A stretch of DNA of 64,000 bases from assembly GCA_903970435.1 (NCBI GenBank), contig CAJCIS010000289.1, positions 22,620 through 86,619 of the forward strand, read 5' to 3'. The stretch is from Acidobacteriota bacterium (GTDB lineage Bacteria > Pseudomonadota > Alphaproteobacteria > Acetobacterales > Acetobacteraceae). Below, one piece after another: positions 25,683 through 34,802 of the stretch. Each line of letters begins with the position of its first letter. Position 1 is the stretch's first letter. The position numbers were made by a program, and so were the translations under genes. The notes under the pieces are model-generated. The model saw nothing but the letters and a program-made list of their open reading frames with translations, did no database searches and had not been told where the DNA came from.

Positions 25683-27239
25683 TCATGCCGCCTTCTTCAG
25701 CACCTGTCGCGCCGCGTTCCGGCCGCCCAAACCCATCACGCCTCCACCGGGATGAGAGCCGGCGCCACACAGGAAGAATCCCTCCAGCGGCGACTCGTAT
25801 TGCGTGGCCCCGGGCACCGGGCGCACCATGAAGAATTGGTCGAACGCCAATTCACCATGGTGCCAATGGCCGCCTGAAATTCCGAACTCCGTTTCAATAT
25901 CAGCCGGAGTCAGCAATTCGGCGGCAATAATCAACCCACGCAACCCTGGCGCATAGGTCTCGATGGTCTCGATAATCCTGTCCAGAAAATTCTGTTTCAC
26001 CGCGCTCCATCCATCTGTGTGCGAATACGGCGCATATTGCACAACTGCGGACAACACGTGCTGCGCGGCCGGCGCCATGGTTGCGTCGCTAGCAGTCGGC
26101 ACCACAATCTCCATGGCGGGCGATGCCGAATAATCGCCATATTTCGTTGCGTTGAACGCAGTCTCGACGTAGCTCAATGAAGGTGCGATAATCATCCGGC
26201 TACGCAAGCCAGCTAAAGCCAGATCACGGAACGGCGGCGCCGCCGACAACGCCAGATGCACCTTAGCCGTGAGTCCGCGCTGCCTGAAATGATCAATACG
26301 GCGCACGAACCCCGTATCAAGATGCTCCGCGCCAAGCAGATTTAGGAAAGTCGTGCGTGGGTCGGCGTTCGAGATGACGTGGCGTCCCGCAATTGTCTCG
26401 CCGTCCGCCAGCAGCACGCCGACGGCCCGATCATCGCGTACAGCGACCCGGGCGACCCGGGCGGCGACACGAATTTCAGCGCCGGCCGCCTGTGCCGCCG
26501 CCGCCAGTGCGTCGCTGACGGTGCCCATCCCTCCCCTTGGCTGCGCCATCGCGGCGCCACACGCTCCACTTTCCGCCGCCAGTCGATACAAAAACGTCAG
26601 CACCGTACCCGGCGAGCGCGGCCCGAAATTGGTGCCGAGAACGGCATCGAAGGCTACCGCAGCGCGCAGCGCCGGGGAAGCAAAACATTCCTCTACAAGA
26701 TCGTACATGTTCATGCCAATGATGCGCAGCAAATCGCGCATGCCGGTGCGCCCCAGGCTACGTATTTCCCACGCCAGCCGCAGAAGGGCGCCATTATCGG
26801 CGGCGGTGCCGGTGCCCAGACGCGGTGGCGTCCGGCTCAACATTGGCCGCAAATGCGCTGCGAATCGACGCATCCGGGCCATGAATGTGCTATATGCGGT
26901 CACATCCTCCCCGGACAAACCGCCATTCACGCGCGCGGGTAGCCGCAAATGTGGGCCATCCGCCGCGAGCGAAATCGTCGGCATCGCCTCAGCGGCGAAC
27001 ACCAAACCGTGCCGTATCAATCCAAGATCGGTGATAATGTCTTGCGGCATCTGGTGCAGCAAATGCGCGCAAGCCGAAACCTTGAATCCCGGCGCAAAGC
27101 TGCGTGTGACCGCGGCGCCGCCCACGCGATCAGCGGCCTCCAGCACCAGTACGCGCTTGCCTGCCCGTGCCAAATAGGCAGCGCAGGTCAGGCCATTGTG
27201 TCCACCCCCAATGACTATGGAATGATATGGCGCAGTCAA
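25683..27239 (-). CDS. Phytoene dehydrogenase-like FAD oxidoreductase, copy 1
   Basis: This 518-aa flavoprotein has the CrtI/amine-oxidase fold. The dinucleotide site is VIGGGHNGLTCAAYLARAG (residues 10-28), and the C-terminal FAD motif is GAGSHPGGGVMGLGG. Homologues are annotated as phytoene dehydrogenase-related, but no carotenoid gene (crtB, crtE) is present. In this operon it more likely oxidises an amine or an unsaturated side chain. It overlaps copy 2 by four bases (ATGA) and leads straight into the GcvT-like gene. The two copies are clearly related but diverged throughout, so this is an old duplication or a heterodimer pair. Confidence 0.85.
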   Translation of the reverse strand: MTAPYHSIVIGGGHNGLTCAAYLARAGKRVLVLEAADRVGGAAVTRSFAPGFKVSACAHLLHQMPQDIITDLGLIRHGLVFAAEAMPTISLAADGPHLRLPARVNGGLSGEDVTAYSTFMARMRRFAAHLRPMLSRTPPRLGTGTAADNGALLRLAWEIRSLGRTGMRDLLRIIGMNMYDLVEECFASPALRAAVAFDAVLGTNFGPRSPGTVLTFLYRLAAESGACGAAMAQPRGGMGTVSDALAAAAQAAGAEIRVAARVARVAVRDDRAVGVLLADGETIAGRHVISNADPRTTFLNLLGAEHLDTGFVRRIDHFRQRGLTAKVHLALSAAPPFRDLALAGLRSRMIIAPSLSYVETAFNATKYGDYSASPAMEIVVPTASDATMAPAAQHVLSAVVQYAPYSHTDGWSAVKQNFLDRIIETIETYAPGLRGLIIAAELLTPADIETEFGISGGHWHHGELAFDQFFMVRPVPGATQYESPLEGFFLCGAGSHPGGGVMGLGGRNAARQVLKKAA

Positions 27240-28864
27240 TGCAAGCCGTCCAACCGCAAGTCGTCCCGCCTTAAATCACGAAGAATTTCACGAGCCGCAT
27301 TCGCCCCCGGCGCGCCCATCACCCCGCCCCCCGGATGGGTGCTGGATCCGCACATATATAGCCCGCGAATGGGACTTCGATATTGTGCGTAGCCGGGCAC
27401 TGGCCGGTTGAACAGCAGCTGGTCCATCGTCAGCTCGCCCTGGAAAATATTGCCTTCCGTCAGCCCGACTTCGTTTTCGATATCCCATGGCGTGCGGATT
27501 TCCGCGTGCAAGATCAATTTGCGAAAGTCCGGGCTTTGCCGGGAAATTGCCTGGATTACGGTCTCCCCAAATGCCTGGCGCTTGCCGTCATCCCACGACC
27601 CGCTTGCCAATTCGTAGGGGCAATATTGCACAAACACCGACATATAATGCTTGCCCGCCGGCGCCATTGTCGGATCGATCTGCGACGGGATCAGCATGTC
27701 AACATACGGCGCCTGCGACCATATGCCGGCCTTCCAGTCGTCGTAGGCACGCTCCATCATGGCAATCGAATCCGTAATGTGCAGATCGCCCCTGATGCAT
27801 GGGGCGCCTTCGGGAATGGCCGGAAATGACGGTACCGCGTCCAAGGCTATATTGAGCTTTCCTGACGAGCCGCGGATCTTGAAATTCTCCACTTGGCGGT
27901 GAAATTCAGCCGGCAGATCCTTCCTGTCCACCAGGCCCAGAAACGTGCGCTTCACATCCAGCCCGGACACAATTGTGGCCGCCCTCACTTCCGTTCCATC
28001 CGCCAGTGCCACGCCGACCGCCCGGCCGCCGGACGTCAGCACACGTTCCGCGCCCGCGTTGCATCGTATTTCTCCTCCGCTGGCCTGAAACGATGCCGCC
28101 AGCGCGTTCGTGACCGCCCCCATGCCGCCGCGCGCAAAGCCCCACGCCCCCACCGCGTCATCTATATCGCCCATATAATGATGCAGAAGCACATAGGCGG
28201 TGCCCGGCGAACGCGGCCCCAATGCCGTTCCGATAATGGAACTGCCCGCCAGGTGCGCCTTTACGATATCGCTTTCAAAATACTCATCCAGGAAATCCGC
28301 GCAGCTCATGGTCCAGAAGCGCAACGTCTCGTACATGCGCGTCTCGCCCATTCTGTGGAAACGTTGGCCCAGGTACAGCAGCTCCATAAGATCGCGCGGC
28401 TTGAACGATGTCGGGTCCGGCGGTGTGCGCATCAGCAATGGCTTGATGAACCGGCATTGGCGCAGCATGTCACGCGCAAATCGGTCGTATGCTTCCGCAT
28501 CCCGTTTTGAATGACGTGAAATCTCCCGCCGCAGCGCATCGTGATTATCGTACAGCGCGAGATGGCCGCCGTCGCGCATCATGGTGCATCCCCCTTCATA
28601 GGGAATGATCTGCAATCCATGAAGCGGCAGTTCCAGCGTCCGCATGATTTCAGGGCGCAGGAGGCTACACACGTAGGAACAATTCGAGTACGTAAAGTCC
28701 TGGTACAATTGCCGGCTTACCGCGGCGCCGCCAATATAGGGGTTGCGTTCCACGACCAGCACGGAAAGGCCCGCGCGCGCCATGTAGCACGCCGCGATCA
28801 GCCCGTTATGGCCGGCGCCGAGCACCACCGCGTCGTAACGCTTTGCACTGGCAATGGCCGTCAC
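27236..28864 (-). CDS. Phytoene dehydrogenase-like FAD oxidoreductase, copy 2
   Basis: This 542-aa protein is the first gene of the minus-strand operon. N-terminal VLGAGHNGLIAACYMARAG and C-terminal STHPGGGVMGAPGANAAREI mark the same FAD fold as the following gene. Conserved TALGPRSPGTAYVLLHHYMG matches the equivalent GPRSPGTVLTFLYRL in copy 1. The pair arrangement (two tandem flavoproteins plus a GcvT-like protein) suggests a multi-component amine dehydrogenase. The substrate is unknown. The 5' end faces the permease genes across a roughly 300-bp divergent promoter region. Confidence 0.85.
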   Translation of the reverse strand: MTAIASAKRYDAVVLGAGHNGLIAACYMARAGLSVLVVERNPYIGGAAVSRQLYQDFTYSNCSYVCSLLRPEIMRTLELPLHGLQIIPYEGGCTMMRDGGHLALYDNHDALRREISRHSKRDAEAYDRFARDMLRQCRFIKPLLMRTPPDPTSFKPRDLMELLYLGQRFHRMGETRMYETLRFWTMSCADFLDEYFESDIVKAHLAGSSIIGTALGPRSPGTAYVLLHHYMGDIDDAVGAWGFARGGMGAVTNALAASFQASGGEIRCNAGAERVLTSGGRAVGVALADGTEVRAATIVSGLDVKRTFLGLVDRKDLPAEFHRQVENFKIRGSSGKLNIALDAVPSFPAIPEGAPCIRGDLHITDSIAMMERAYDDWKAGIWSQAPYVDMLIPSQIDPTMAPAGKHYMSVFVQYCPYELASGSWDDGKRQAFGETVIQAISRQSPDFRKLILHAEIRTPWDIENEVGLTEGNIFQGELTMDQLLFNRPVPGYAQYRSPIRGLYMCGSSTHPGGGVMGAPGANAAREILRDLRRDDLRLDGLH

Positions 28865-29164
28865 GCTGCTTTGGCCCTGTTATCCCAGCCCGCCGCACGA
28901 TGCATCCGCGCATTTCCCTAACACCCTGCCCGACACGTAGCCTACCATCGAGGCTTGGATCGGTCCACCAGAAATTATATGTTCATTCAAAATCGCCCCG
29001 CGTTAGAGCCGCTTCGCATAGCTAAAGAGAGCAAAATCAATGATCTTGCCATGTGACGGCAGGATGTGCTTATATTGAATGGTCATACAGAATGTGCCGC
29101 AACCCATGACAGCATCCCCATGCCAAGGCTGCAATCCGCCTCCGGCCAAGGTGGCCGCGGTGTG
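28865..29164. promoter_or_regulatory. Divergent promoter region of the amine cluster
   Basis: This roughly 300-bp gap between divergent genes is AT-richer than its surroundings (for example AGAAATTATATGTTCATTC near 28970). A motif CATTCAA on one side and TTGAATG about 90 bp further on, in opposite orientation, could be half-sites. No AT-rich repeat or coding frame is present. No confident -35/-10 pair was found. Confidence 0.4.
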
Positions 29165-30070
29165 ATGACGCCGGATCGATTGGCCATGCGCGTGCGCCCC
29201 GGGCGCTGGTTGATGATACTTCCGCCGCTCTTGTTTCTCGTTATTTTCTTTCTGATCCCGTTCTGCTTTGCCTTTAAGATCAGCTTCGCCGACGCGACCA
29301 TTGCGGTTCCGCCATTCTCGAAACTGCTCACGGTTGCGCCGGACGGTCATTTTGCGCTGACCTTCACGCTCGACAATTACCGTTATCTTATTACGGATGA
29401 CGTCTATCTTCTTTCCTATATTTTTTCTCTCCGCACGGCTTTTGTTTCAACGATCATCTGTCTCCTCATCGGCTACCCGATGGCCTATGCCATCGCCCGC
29501 GCACCGCGTAGCACGCAGACCATATTGCTTCTCCTCATCATCCTGCCGTTCTGGACGTCGTTCCTGCTTCGCGTGTATGCCCTGCAGGGTATTATCAGCG
29601 AACATGGGCTGCTCAATAATCTTCTAGTCGCGCTCGGCATCATCCATGCACCACTGCGCATCATGCACACGACGCTCGCCGTTTATATCGGCATCGTCTA
29701 CAGCTATTTGCCCTTCATGATCCTGCCGCTGTACGCAACGTTGGAGAAGCTCGACGGCACGCTTCTTGAAGCGGCCGCCGACCTCGGCACCCCGCCCTGG
29801 CGCGCCTTTCTGGACATCACTCTCCCACTTTCGTTGCCAGGCGTCATCGCCGGTTGCCTGCTGGTGTTCATTCCGGCGATCGGCGAATTTGTCATCCCGG
29901 CACTGCTCGGCGGACCCGACAGTCTGATGATTGGCCGCGTGTTGTGGGACGAGTTCTTCGCCAACCATAATTGGCCCGTCGCCTCGGCGGTGGCCACCGC
30001 GTTCCTGGTGTTGCTGGTTGGGCCGATCGCGCTTTATCAGCATTATCAAATGAAAGATCATGCACCGTGA
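29165..30070 (+). CDS. Polyamine-type ABC permease (PotB/PotH family)
   Basis: This 301-aa inner-membrane permease has about six membrane helices, beginning MILPPLLFLVIFFLIPFCFA. The cytoplasmic EAA loop that contacts the ATPase is LEAAADLGTPPWRAFLDITL. The ATG at 29165 is preferred because the first helix then starts at a normal distance and AAGGTGG lies upstream; ATG 29120 is an alternative. The gene ends TGATG, sharing one base with the next permease. With the PotI-like partner and the ATPase at 23.3-24.4 kb it forms a complete importer. Confidence 0.9.
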   Translation: MTPDRLAMRVRPGRWLMILPPLLFLVIFFLIPFCFAFKISFADATIAVPPFSKLLTVAPDGHFALTFTLDNYRYLITDDVYLLSYIFSLRTAFVSTIICLLIGYPMAYAIARAPRSTQTILLLLIILPFWTSFLLRVYALQGIISEHGLLNNLLVALGIIHAPLRIMHTTLAVYIGIVYSYLPFMILPLYATLEKLDGTLLEAAADLGTPPWRAFLDITLPLSLPGVIAGCLLVFIPAIGEFVIPALLGGPDSLMIGRVLWDEFFANHNWPVASAVATAFLVLLVGPIALYQHYQMKDHAP

Positions 30071-30906
30071 TGACGGCGCGCCTGCCGTGGGGCCTCGTTA
30101 TGGTGCTCGCCCTGGGCCTGGCCTTCCTGTATCTGCCGATCCTCGTGCTGATTGCGTATTCATTCAACGCGTCCGCGCTGGTGACGGTGTGGGGCGGCTT
30201 TTCGGCTGTGTGGTATGCGCGGCTTTTGCATAACCCACAGGTTTTGTCGGCCGCCCTTCTGTCGCTCGAAGTGGGGGTGGCCGCGACGAGCTGCGCTGTT
30301 GTGCTCGGCACGATGGCCGCAGCCGCTCTCGTGCGCGTGCGGCGTTTCCGGGGGCGGTTCCTGCTCACCGGCATGGTGCATGCGCCGCTGGTGGTGCCTG
30401 AAATCATCACCGGCATTACATTGCTGCTGCTGTTCGTCTCGATGTCACAAATACTCGGCTGGCCGCATCATCGCGGTTTCCTCACGCTTGTGCTCGCGCA
30501 TATTTCGTTCTGCATGGCTTATGTGACCGTTACGGTCCAGCCGCGGCTGGCCGGCGCGGACCGCGCGCTGGAGGAGGCGGCGATGGATCTTGGCGCGTCG
30601 CCGCTGCGCGCCTTTCTGGAAATCACCTTGCCGATCATATCGCCGGCGCTGATTTCCGGTTGGCTTCTCGGCCTTACTCTTTCGCTGGACGACCTGGTTA
30701 TTTCCAGCTTCGTCGCCGGCCCCGGTTCCAGCACATTGCCGATGGTGATTTATTCGAAGGTGAAACTTGGTGTCAGCCCCGACATGAACGCGCTGGCCAG
30801 CCTGGTGATCCTGACGGTCAGCATCGGCGTTTGCTGCGCCGGCTGGCTGATGCGCCGTGCGGAAGTGCAAAGGGCAAGGGACCGACAATTGGCGGAACAA
30901 GGGTAG
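30070..30906 (+). CDS. Polyamine-type ABC permease (PotC/PotI family)
   Basis: This is the second permease of the importer, 278 aa with about six membrane helices. The first helix reads GLAFLYLPILVLIAYSFN, a sequence typical of PotC/PotI. The EAA loop is LEEAAMDLGASPLRAFLEIT, followed by SLDDLVISSFVAGP, again characteristic of the family. The start ATG at 30070 shares a base with the preceding stop; a GTG immediately before it is possible. The stop TAG is followed within three bases by a dispersed repeat, convergent with the FadB-like gene. Confidence 0.92.
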   Translation: MTARLPWGLVMVLALGLAFLYLPILVLIAYSFNASALVTVWGGFSAVWYARLLHNPQVLSAALLSLEVGVAATSCAVVLGTMAAAALVRVRRFRGRFLLTGMVHAPLVVPEIITGITLLLLFVSMSQILGWPHHRGFLTLVLAHISFCMAYVTVTVQPRLAGADRALEEAAMDLGASPLRAFLEITLPIISPALISGWLLGLTLSLDDLVISSFVAGPGSSTLPMVIYSKVKLGVSPDMNALASLVILTVSIGVCCAGWLMRRAEVQRARDRQLAEQG

Positions 30907-31025
30907 GAAGTATTTCTTTTTTGAAAAAAAGAAACAAAAAACTTTTGCTCGTTGGCACACGATGTCGAATTCGAATTGCGGAGCGGCCGTCAATACAAAA
31001 AAGTTTTTTGGTTCCTTTTTTCTTG
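30905..31025. repeat. Dispersed AT-rich repeat, locus 9 (two arms, convergent genes)
   Basis: The left arm at 30905-30948 (GGAAGTAT, then TTCTTTTTTGAAAAAAAGAA) and a shorter right arm at about 30995-31025 surround a roughly 46-bp core unrelated to the locus 5 core. The right arm is cut at its outer end, where the stop of the FadB-like gene begins. Confidence 0.82.
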
Positions 31026-33209
31026 CTAAGCCGCAACGGCCTTGGCCACCCCGTAAAAACTCTCTCCCCGCGCCGCCATATCCCGCAACAATTGCGGCGG
31101 CGCGAACCGGGCGCCATACCGTTCCGCCAGCCGATCGCAAATCGTCACAAACTTGCCCACCCCCACGCCATCGATCAGGCTGATTGGCCCCCCCGTCCAA
31201 GGCGCGAAGCCCCAGCCGAGGATTGCGCCGACATCGGCTTCGCGCGGATTGGTCGTGACGTTCTCCGCCATGCAGCGCGCCGCCTCTACCGCCTGGCGAT
31301 ACAGCAGCCGGGTGCGAATTTCTTCGATGAGGGCAGCATCCGCCTCGGTTACCGTCACCGGCGCCAGATCGGCCAAGCCCGGCCACAGTTTTTTCGTGCC
31401 ATCGGGCGCGTAATCATAAAATCCGCGTCCGTTCTTGCGCCCCAGGCGACCCAATTCCGTTACCATCTTGGCGATCAAGGCATCCACCGGGCCGCCGTGA
31501 TACGCGTCACCCAGATCTTTCCGGGCCTGCTCGCGAACTTTATAGGATAGATCGAGCGCCACATCGTCGTTCATTTCCAACGGTCCGCGCGGCATGCCGG
31601 TGGCGCGGCCGACATTATCGATGATGGCGGGCGCGATGCCTTCCACCAGCATTTCCAGCCCTTCCTGCACGAACGTGCCGAAGCAGCGGCTGGTGTAAAA
31701 TCCGCGGCTGTCGTTTACAACAATGGGCGTCTTGCGAATTTTCAGAACGTAATCGATGGCGCGGGCCACCGTCTCCTGGCTCGTCTGAGCGCCGACGATG
31801 ATTTCGACAAGGCCCATTCGATCGACGGGCGAAAAGAAATGAATGCCGATGAATTTGTCCGGCCGCACGCTCACCTCGGCCAGGCCGGTAATCGGCAAGG
31901 TCGATGTGTTGCTGCCAAATACAGAATTCTCGGCAAGCTCTGCCTCGGCGCGCCGCGTGACATCGGCTTTCAAGCCTCTGTCCTCGAATACCGCCTCCAC
32001 CACCAGGTCGCTGCCGGCGATCAGGCCGTAATCCGTCGTGGGATGGATCAGCGCCAGCAGCGCTTCCGCCTTCTCCTGCGTCATCTTGCCGCGCTTGACG
32101 GCCTTGTCCGTCAATTTGCGTGAATATTCCTTGCCCTTGTCCGCACCTTCCTGGGTCGTATCGATCAATACCGTCTCGATGCCGGACATCGCCTGCACAT
32201 AGGCGATGCCCGCGCCCATCATGCCGGCGCCCAGAACCGCAACTTGTTTCGCATCGCTTTTCGCGAAACCCTGTGGCCGGCTGGCGCCCTTGCCAAGCTG
32301 GTCCATCGAGAGGAACAGCGTTCGGATCATGCCGCGCGCTTGTGGCGTGCCGGCGGTTCTGGCGAAATACCGGCTTTCGATGCGCAGGGCCGCATCGATC
32401 GGCACCTGCAATCCCTCATACACGCACTTCATAATGTTGAGCTGCGCGGGATAATTGCCGAAGCTCTGTTTGCGCACCATGGCGTTGCCCATCACGAACA
32501 CCTGCGTCGTTGCCGGTGTGTAGGGGCCGCCGCCGGGAATCTTGAAATCCTTTTTGTCCCAAGGTGCCACAGCATCGCCCTTCGCCGCGATCCATTCCTT
32601 TGCGACCGCAACAACCCGTTCCACCGGCACGACTTCGTGCACCACGCCGAGCGCCAGCGCCTCCTGCGGCGACAGCGACTTGCCTTCCAGCAACAGCGGC
32701 AACGCCTTCATGGCGCCGACAAGGCGCGGCAATCGTTGCGTTCCGCCAGCGCCCGGCAATAGTCCCACCTTCGCCTCGGGCAATCCCAGTTGGATTTTCG
32801 CACCGTCCGCCACCACCCGGTAATGGCACGCCAGCGCCAGTTCCAATCCGCCGCCCAACGCCAAACCATTCAGCGCCGCGGCCACGGGCTTGCCGCACAT
32901 TTCGAGCGATCGAAACAACTTGTTCAGCGTGTAGGACGCGTCGAACAGCGCGCGCTTCTCGGCCTCGCCGCCTGCGTCACCGTCAAAGCCGCCGCCCAAT
33001 TCACCAAGATCGGCGCCGGCACAAAATCCGCTGCTCTTTCCGCTGGTGAACACCGCCCCGTTGATCGCATCGTCCGACGCAAGGCGCGCCACCAACTCGC
33101 CAAGCTCGCGCACTACATCCGCCGTCAATGTATTCATCGAGCGGCCGGGCACGTCGAACACCACCACCGCAATGCCGGCATCGTCGACTGTTACGGCAAA
33201 GTTCGCCAT
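31026..33209 (-). CDS. fadB: FadB-like 3-hydroxyacyl-CoA dehydrogenase / enoyl-CoA hydratase
   Basis: This 727-aa bifunctional beta-oxidation enzyme starts with a crotonase domain (about residues 1-185), with LALGGGLELALACHYR and LGLPEAKVGLLPGAGG giving the two catalytic glutamates. The NAD domain follows (VAVLGAGMMGAGIAYVQA near residue 330), then the C-terminal dehydrogenase domains (about 505-715). The ATG at 33209 has AGGAG eight bases upstream and is preferred over the GTG three codons earlier. The thiolase gene lies upstream on the same strand, separated by one repeat arm, so the two form a fatty-acid or aromatic-acid oxidation pair. Confidence 0.92.
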   Translation of the reverse strand: MANFAVTVDDAGIAVVVFDVPGRSMNTLTADVVRELGELVARLASDDAINGAVFTSGKSSGFCAGADLGELGGGFDGDAGGEAEKRALFDASYTLNKLFRSLEMCGKPVAAALNGLALGGGLELALACHYRVVADGAKIQLGLPEAKVGLLPGAGGTQRLPRLVGAMKALPLLLEGKSLSPQEALALGVVHEVVPVERVVAVAKEWIAAKGDAVAPWDKKDFKIPGGGPYTPATTQVFVMGNAMVRKQSFGNYPAQLNIMKCVYEGLQVPIDAALRIESRYFARTAGTPQARGMIRTLFLSMDQLGKGASRPQGFAKSDAKQVAVLGAGMMGAGIAYVQAMSGIETVLIDTTQEGADKGKEYSRKLTDKAVKRGKMTQEKAEALLALIHPTTDYGLIAGSDLVVEAVFEDRGLKADVTRRAEAELAENSVFGSNTSTLPITGLAEVSVRPDKFIGIHFFSPVDRMGLVEIIVGAQTSQETVARAIDYVLKIRKTPIVVNDSRGFYTSRCFGTFVQEGLEMLVEGIAPAIIDNVGRATGMPRGPLEMNDDVALDLSYKVREQARKDLGDAYHGGPVDALIAKMVTELGRLGRKNGRGFYDYAPDGTKKLWPGLADLAPVTVTEADAALIEEIRTRLLYRQAVEAARCMAENVTTNPREADVGAILGWGFAPWTGGPISLIDGVGVGKFVTICDRLAERYGARFAPPQLLRDMAARGESFYGVAKAVAA

Positions 33210-33227
33210 CGGAATCACTCCTAGCAG

Positions 33228-33270
33228 GGAAGCCGTTGTTTTTTGAAAAAAAGCAGCAAGAAACTTTTAT
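33228..33270. repeat. Dispersed AT-rich repeat, locus 10 (single arm)
   Basis: The arm GGAAGCCGTTGTTTTTTGAA then AAAAAGCAGCAAGAAACTTT carries a few substitutions. It sits between the thiolase 3' end and the FadB-like start. Confidence 0.72.
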
Positions 33271-33273
33271 CTG

Positions 33274-34479
33274 TTAGACGCGTTCGATCACCGTCGCCGT
33301 GCCCATTCCGGCGCCGACGCATAGCGTAATCAATGCGGTTTCCTGGTCGGATCTCTCAAGCTCGTCCAGGACGGTGCCCAGGATCATCGCGCCGGTGGCG
33401 CCTAGCGGATGCCCCATCGCAATGGCCCCGCCATTGACGTTGATTTTGTCGTGCGGCACATTGAGCACCTTCATGAAACGCATCACGACGCTCGCGAACG
33501 CCTCGTTCAGTTCGTACAGGTCGATATCGTCCACCTGCATGCCCAGCCGCTTGAGCAATTTCTCCGTCACCAGCGCAGGCCCTGTCAGCATGATGGAGGG
33601 TTCGCTGCCGATGCTCGCCATACCGCGAATGCGCGCGCGCGGCTTCAGTCCCGCAGCCTCGCCCGCTTCCTTTGTGCCGATCAAAACGCCGGCCGCGCCA
33701 TCGACGATGCCGCTGGAATTGCCTGCGTGATGCACGTGGTTTACCCGTTCCACTTGCGGATAGCGCTGTATCACCACCGCATCGAAACCCATTTCGCCCG
33801 GCCCGGTGAACGCAGGGTTCAGCGAGGCCAGCGACTGCATGCTCGTCTCCGGCCGCATGTGCTCGTCACGCGCCAATATGGGAAAGCCCAATTGATCGCG
33901 CACCGCAACTACACTCTTCCTGAACCGGCCTTCCTCCCACGCGCGGGCTGCGCGCTTCTGGCTTTCGACCGCGTAGGCGTCCACATCGTCGCGGGAAAAT
34001 CCGTCCAGCGTCGCAATGAGATCGGCGCCGATGCCTTGCGGCGCGAAATAGGTCTTGAACGCGCTGGACGGGTCCACCGGCCAGGCGCCGCCGTCCGAGC
34101 CCATCGGCACCCGGCTCATGCTCTCCACGCCGCCGCCGATCGCCATGACCGCCTCGCCTGATTTCACCTTGGCCGCCGCCATGTTGCAGGCTTCCAGGCC
34201 GCTGGCACAGAAACGATTGATCTGCACGCCGGCGGTGGTTTGCGCGTAATCGGCGTTCAGCACCGCGGTGCGCGCGATGTCGGAGCCTTGCTCGCCCACC
34301 GGCGCCACGCAACCGAACACCACGTCATCGACCAGCGAGGTATCGAGATCGTTGCGGTCCCGCAGGGCTTCGAGCACCTGGGTGGCGAGCGAGAGGGCGG
34401 TGATTTCGTGGAGCGCGCCATCCTTGCGGCCCTTGCCGCGCGGGGTGCGCACCGCGTCGAAAATGTAGGCGTCGGCCAT
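33274..34479 (-). CDS. fadA: Acetyl-CoA acyltransferase (thiolase, FadA-type)
   Basis: This 401-aa thiolase cleaves 3-ketoacyl-CoA with CoA, the last beta-oxidation step. The acyl-binding Cys is in [12 protein letters not shown], the His in [11 protein letters not shown], and the second catalytic Cys in LCVGAGMGT. The N-terminus [16 protein letters not shown] is typical of degradative rather than biosynthetic thiolases. It is paired with the downstream FadB-like gene. No acyl-CoA dehydrogenase or ligase is adjacent, so the upstream steps must be encoded elsewhere. Confidence 0.92.
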   Translation of the reverse strand: MADAYIFDAVRTPRGKGRKDGALHEITALSLATQVLEALRDRNDLDTSLVDDVVFGCVAPVGEQGSDIARTAVLNADYAQTTAGVQINRFCASGLEACNMAAAKVKSGEAVMAIGGGVESMSRVPMGSDGGAWPVDPSSAFKTYFAPQGIGADLIATLDGFSRDDVDAYAVESQKRAARAWEEGRFRKSVVAVRDQLGFPILARDEHMRPETSMQSLASLNPAFTGPGEMGFDAVVIQRYPQVERVNHVHHAGNSSGIVDGAAGVLIGTKEAGEAAGLKPRARIRGMASIGSEPSIMLTGPALVTEKLLKRLGMQVDDIDLYELNEAFASVVMRFMKVLNVPHDKINVNGGAIAMGHPLGATGAMILGTVLDELERSDQETALITLCVGAGMGTATVIERV

Positions 34480-34669
34480 GTCGGTGTCCTCCGGTTAATC
34501 GATCGATTAAGCCAGAAAAGGCACATAGACAAGGCCAGGACCTCTGCCCCAGGGTCTCAGCTGGGGACGAGTACGGAACCAAACAGATGGGGATCTGGGG
34601 CCTCAGGCCCCGTCACGCGAATGCGCGCTGCGCACGACGGGGGCCAGGGGCAGAGCCCCGGCCTTATAC

Positions 34670-34794
34670 CAGCCGTCCTTGATGTTGACCCTCGCGTTTC
34701 GCCTTCGGCGACCGGGGGCGTCGTGCGGAGCACGCATTCGCGACGCCCCCGGTCGCCGAAGGCGAAACGCGAGGGTCAACATCAAGGACGGCTG
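34670..34794. repeat. Perfect 54-bp inverted repeat with 17-nt loop
   Basis: Arms 34670-34723 and 34741-34794 match without a mismatch. Each arm includes TGTTGACCCTCGCG, then TTTCGCCTTCGGCGACCGGG. The loop TGCGGAGCACGCATTCG has its own small stem. Smaller GC hairpins precede it (GGGGCCTCAGGCCCC near 34598 and GGGGCAGAGCCCC near 34647). The loop sequence reappears inverted at about 34611-34639. It lies just past the pqqE stop, so it may end pqqE transcription; its arms recur in part near 52.2 and 55.3 kb. Confidence 0.9.
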
Positions 34795-34802
34795 TTGGGG
34801 TA

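Noticed and set aside
25683..28864. Carotenoid biosynthesis cluster based on the two phytoene-dehydrogenase-like genes
   Set aside because: No crtB, crtE or other carotenoid gene is near; the operon contains a GcvT-like gene and an amine-type transporter ATPase.
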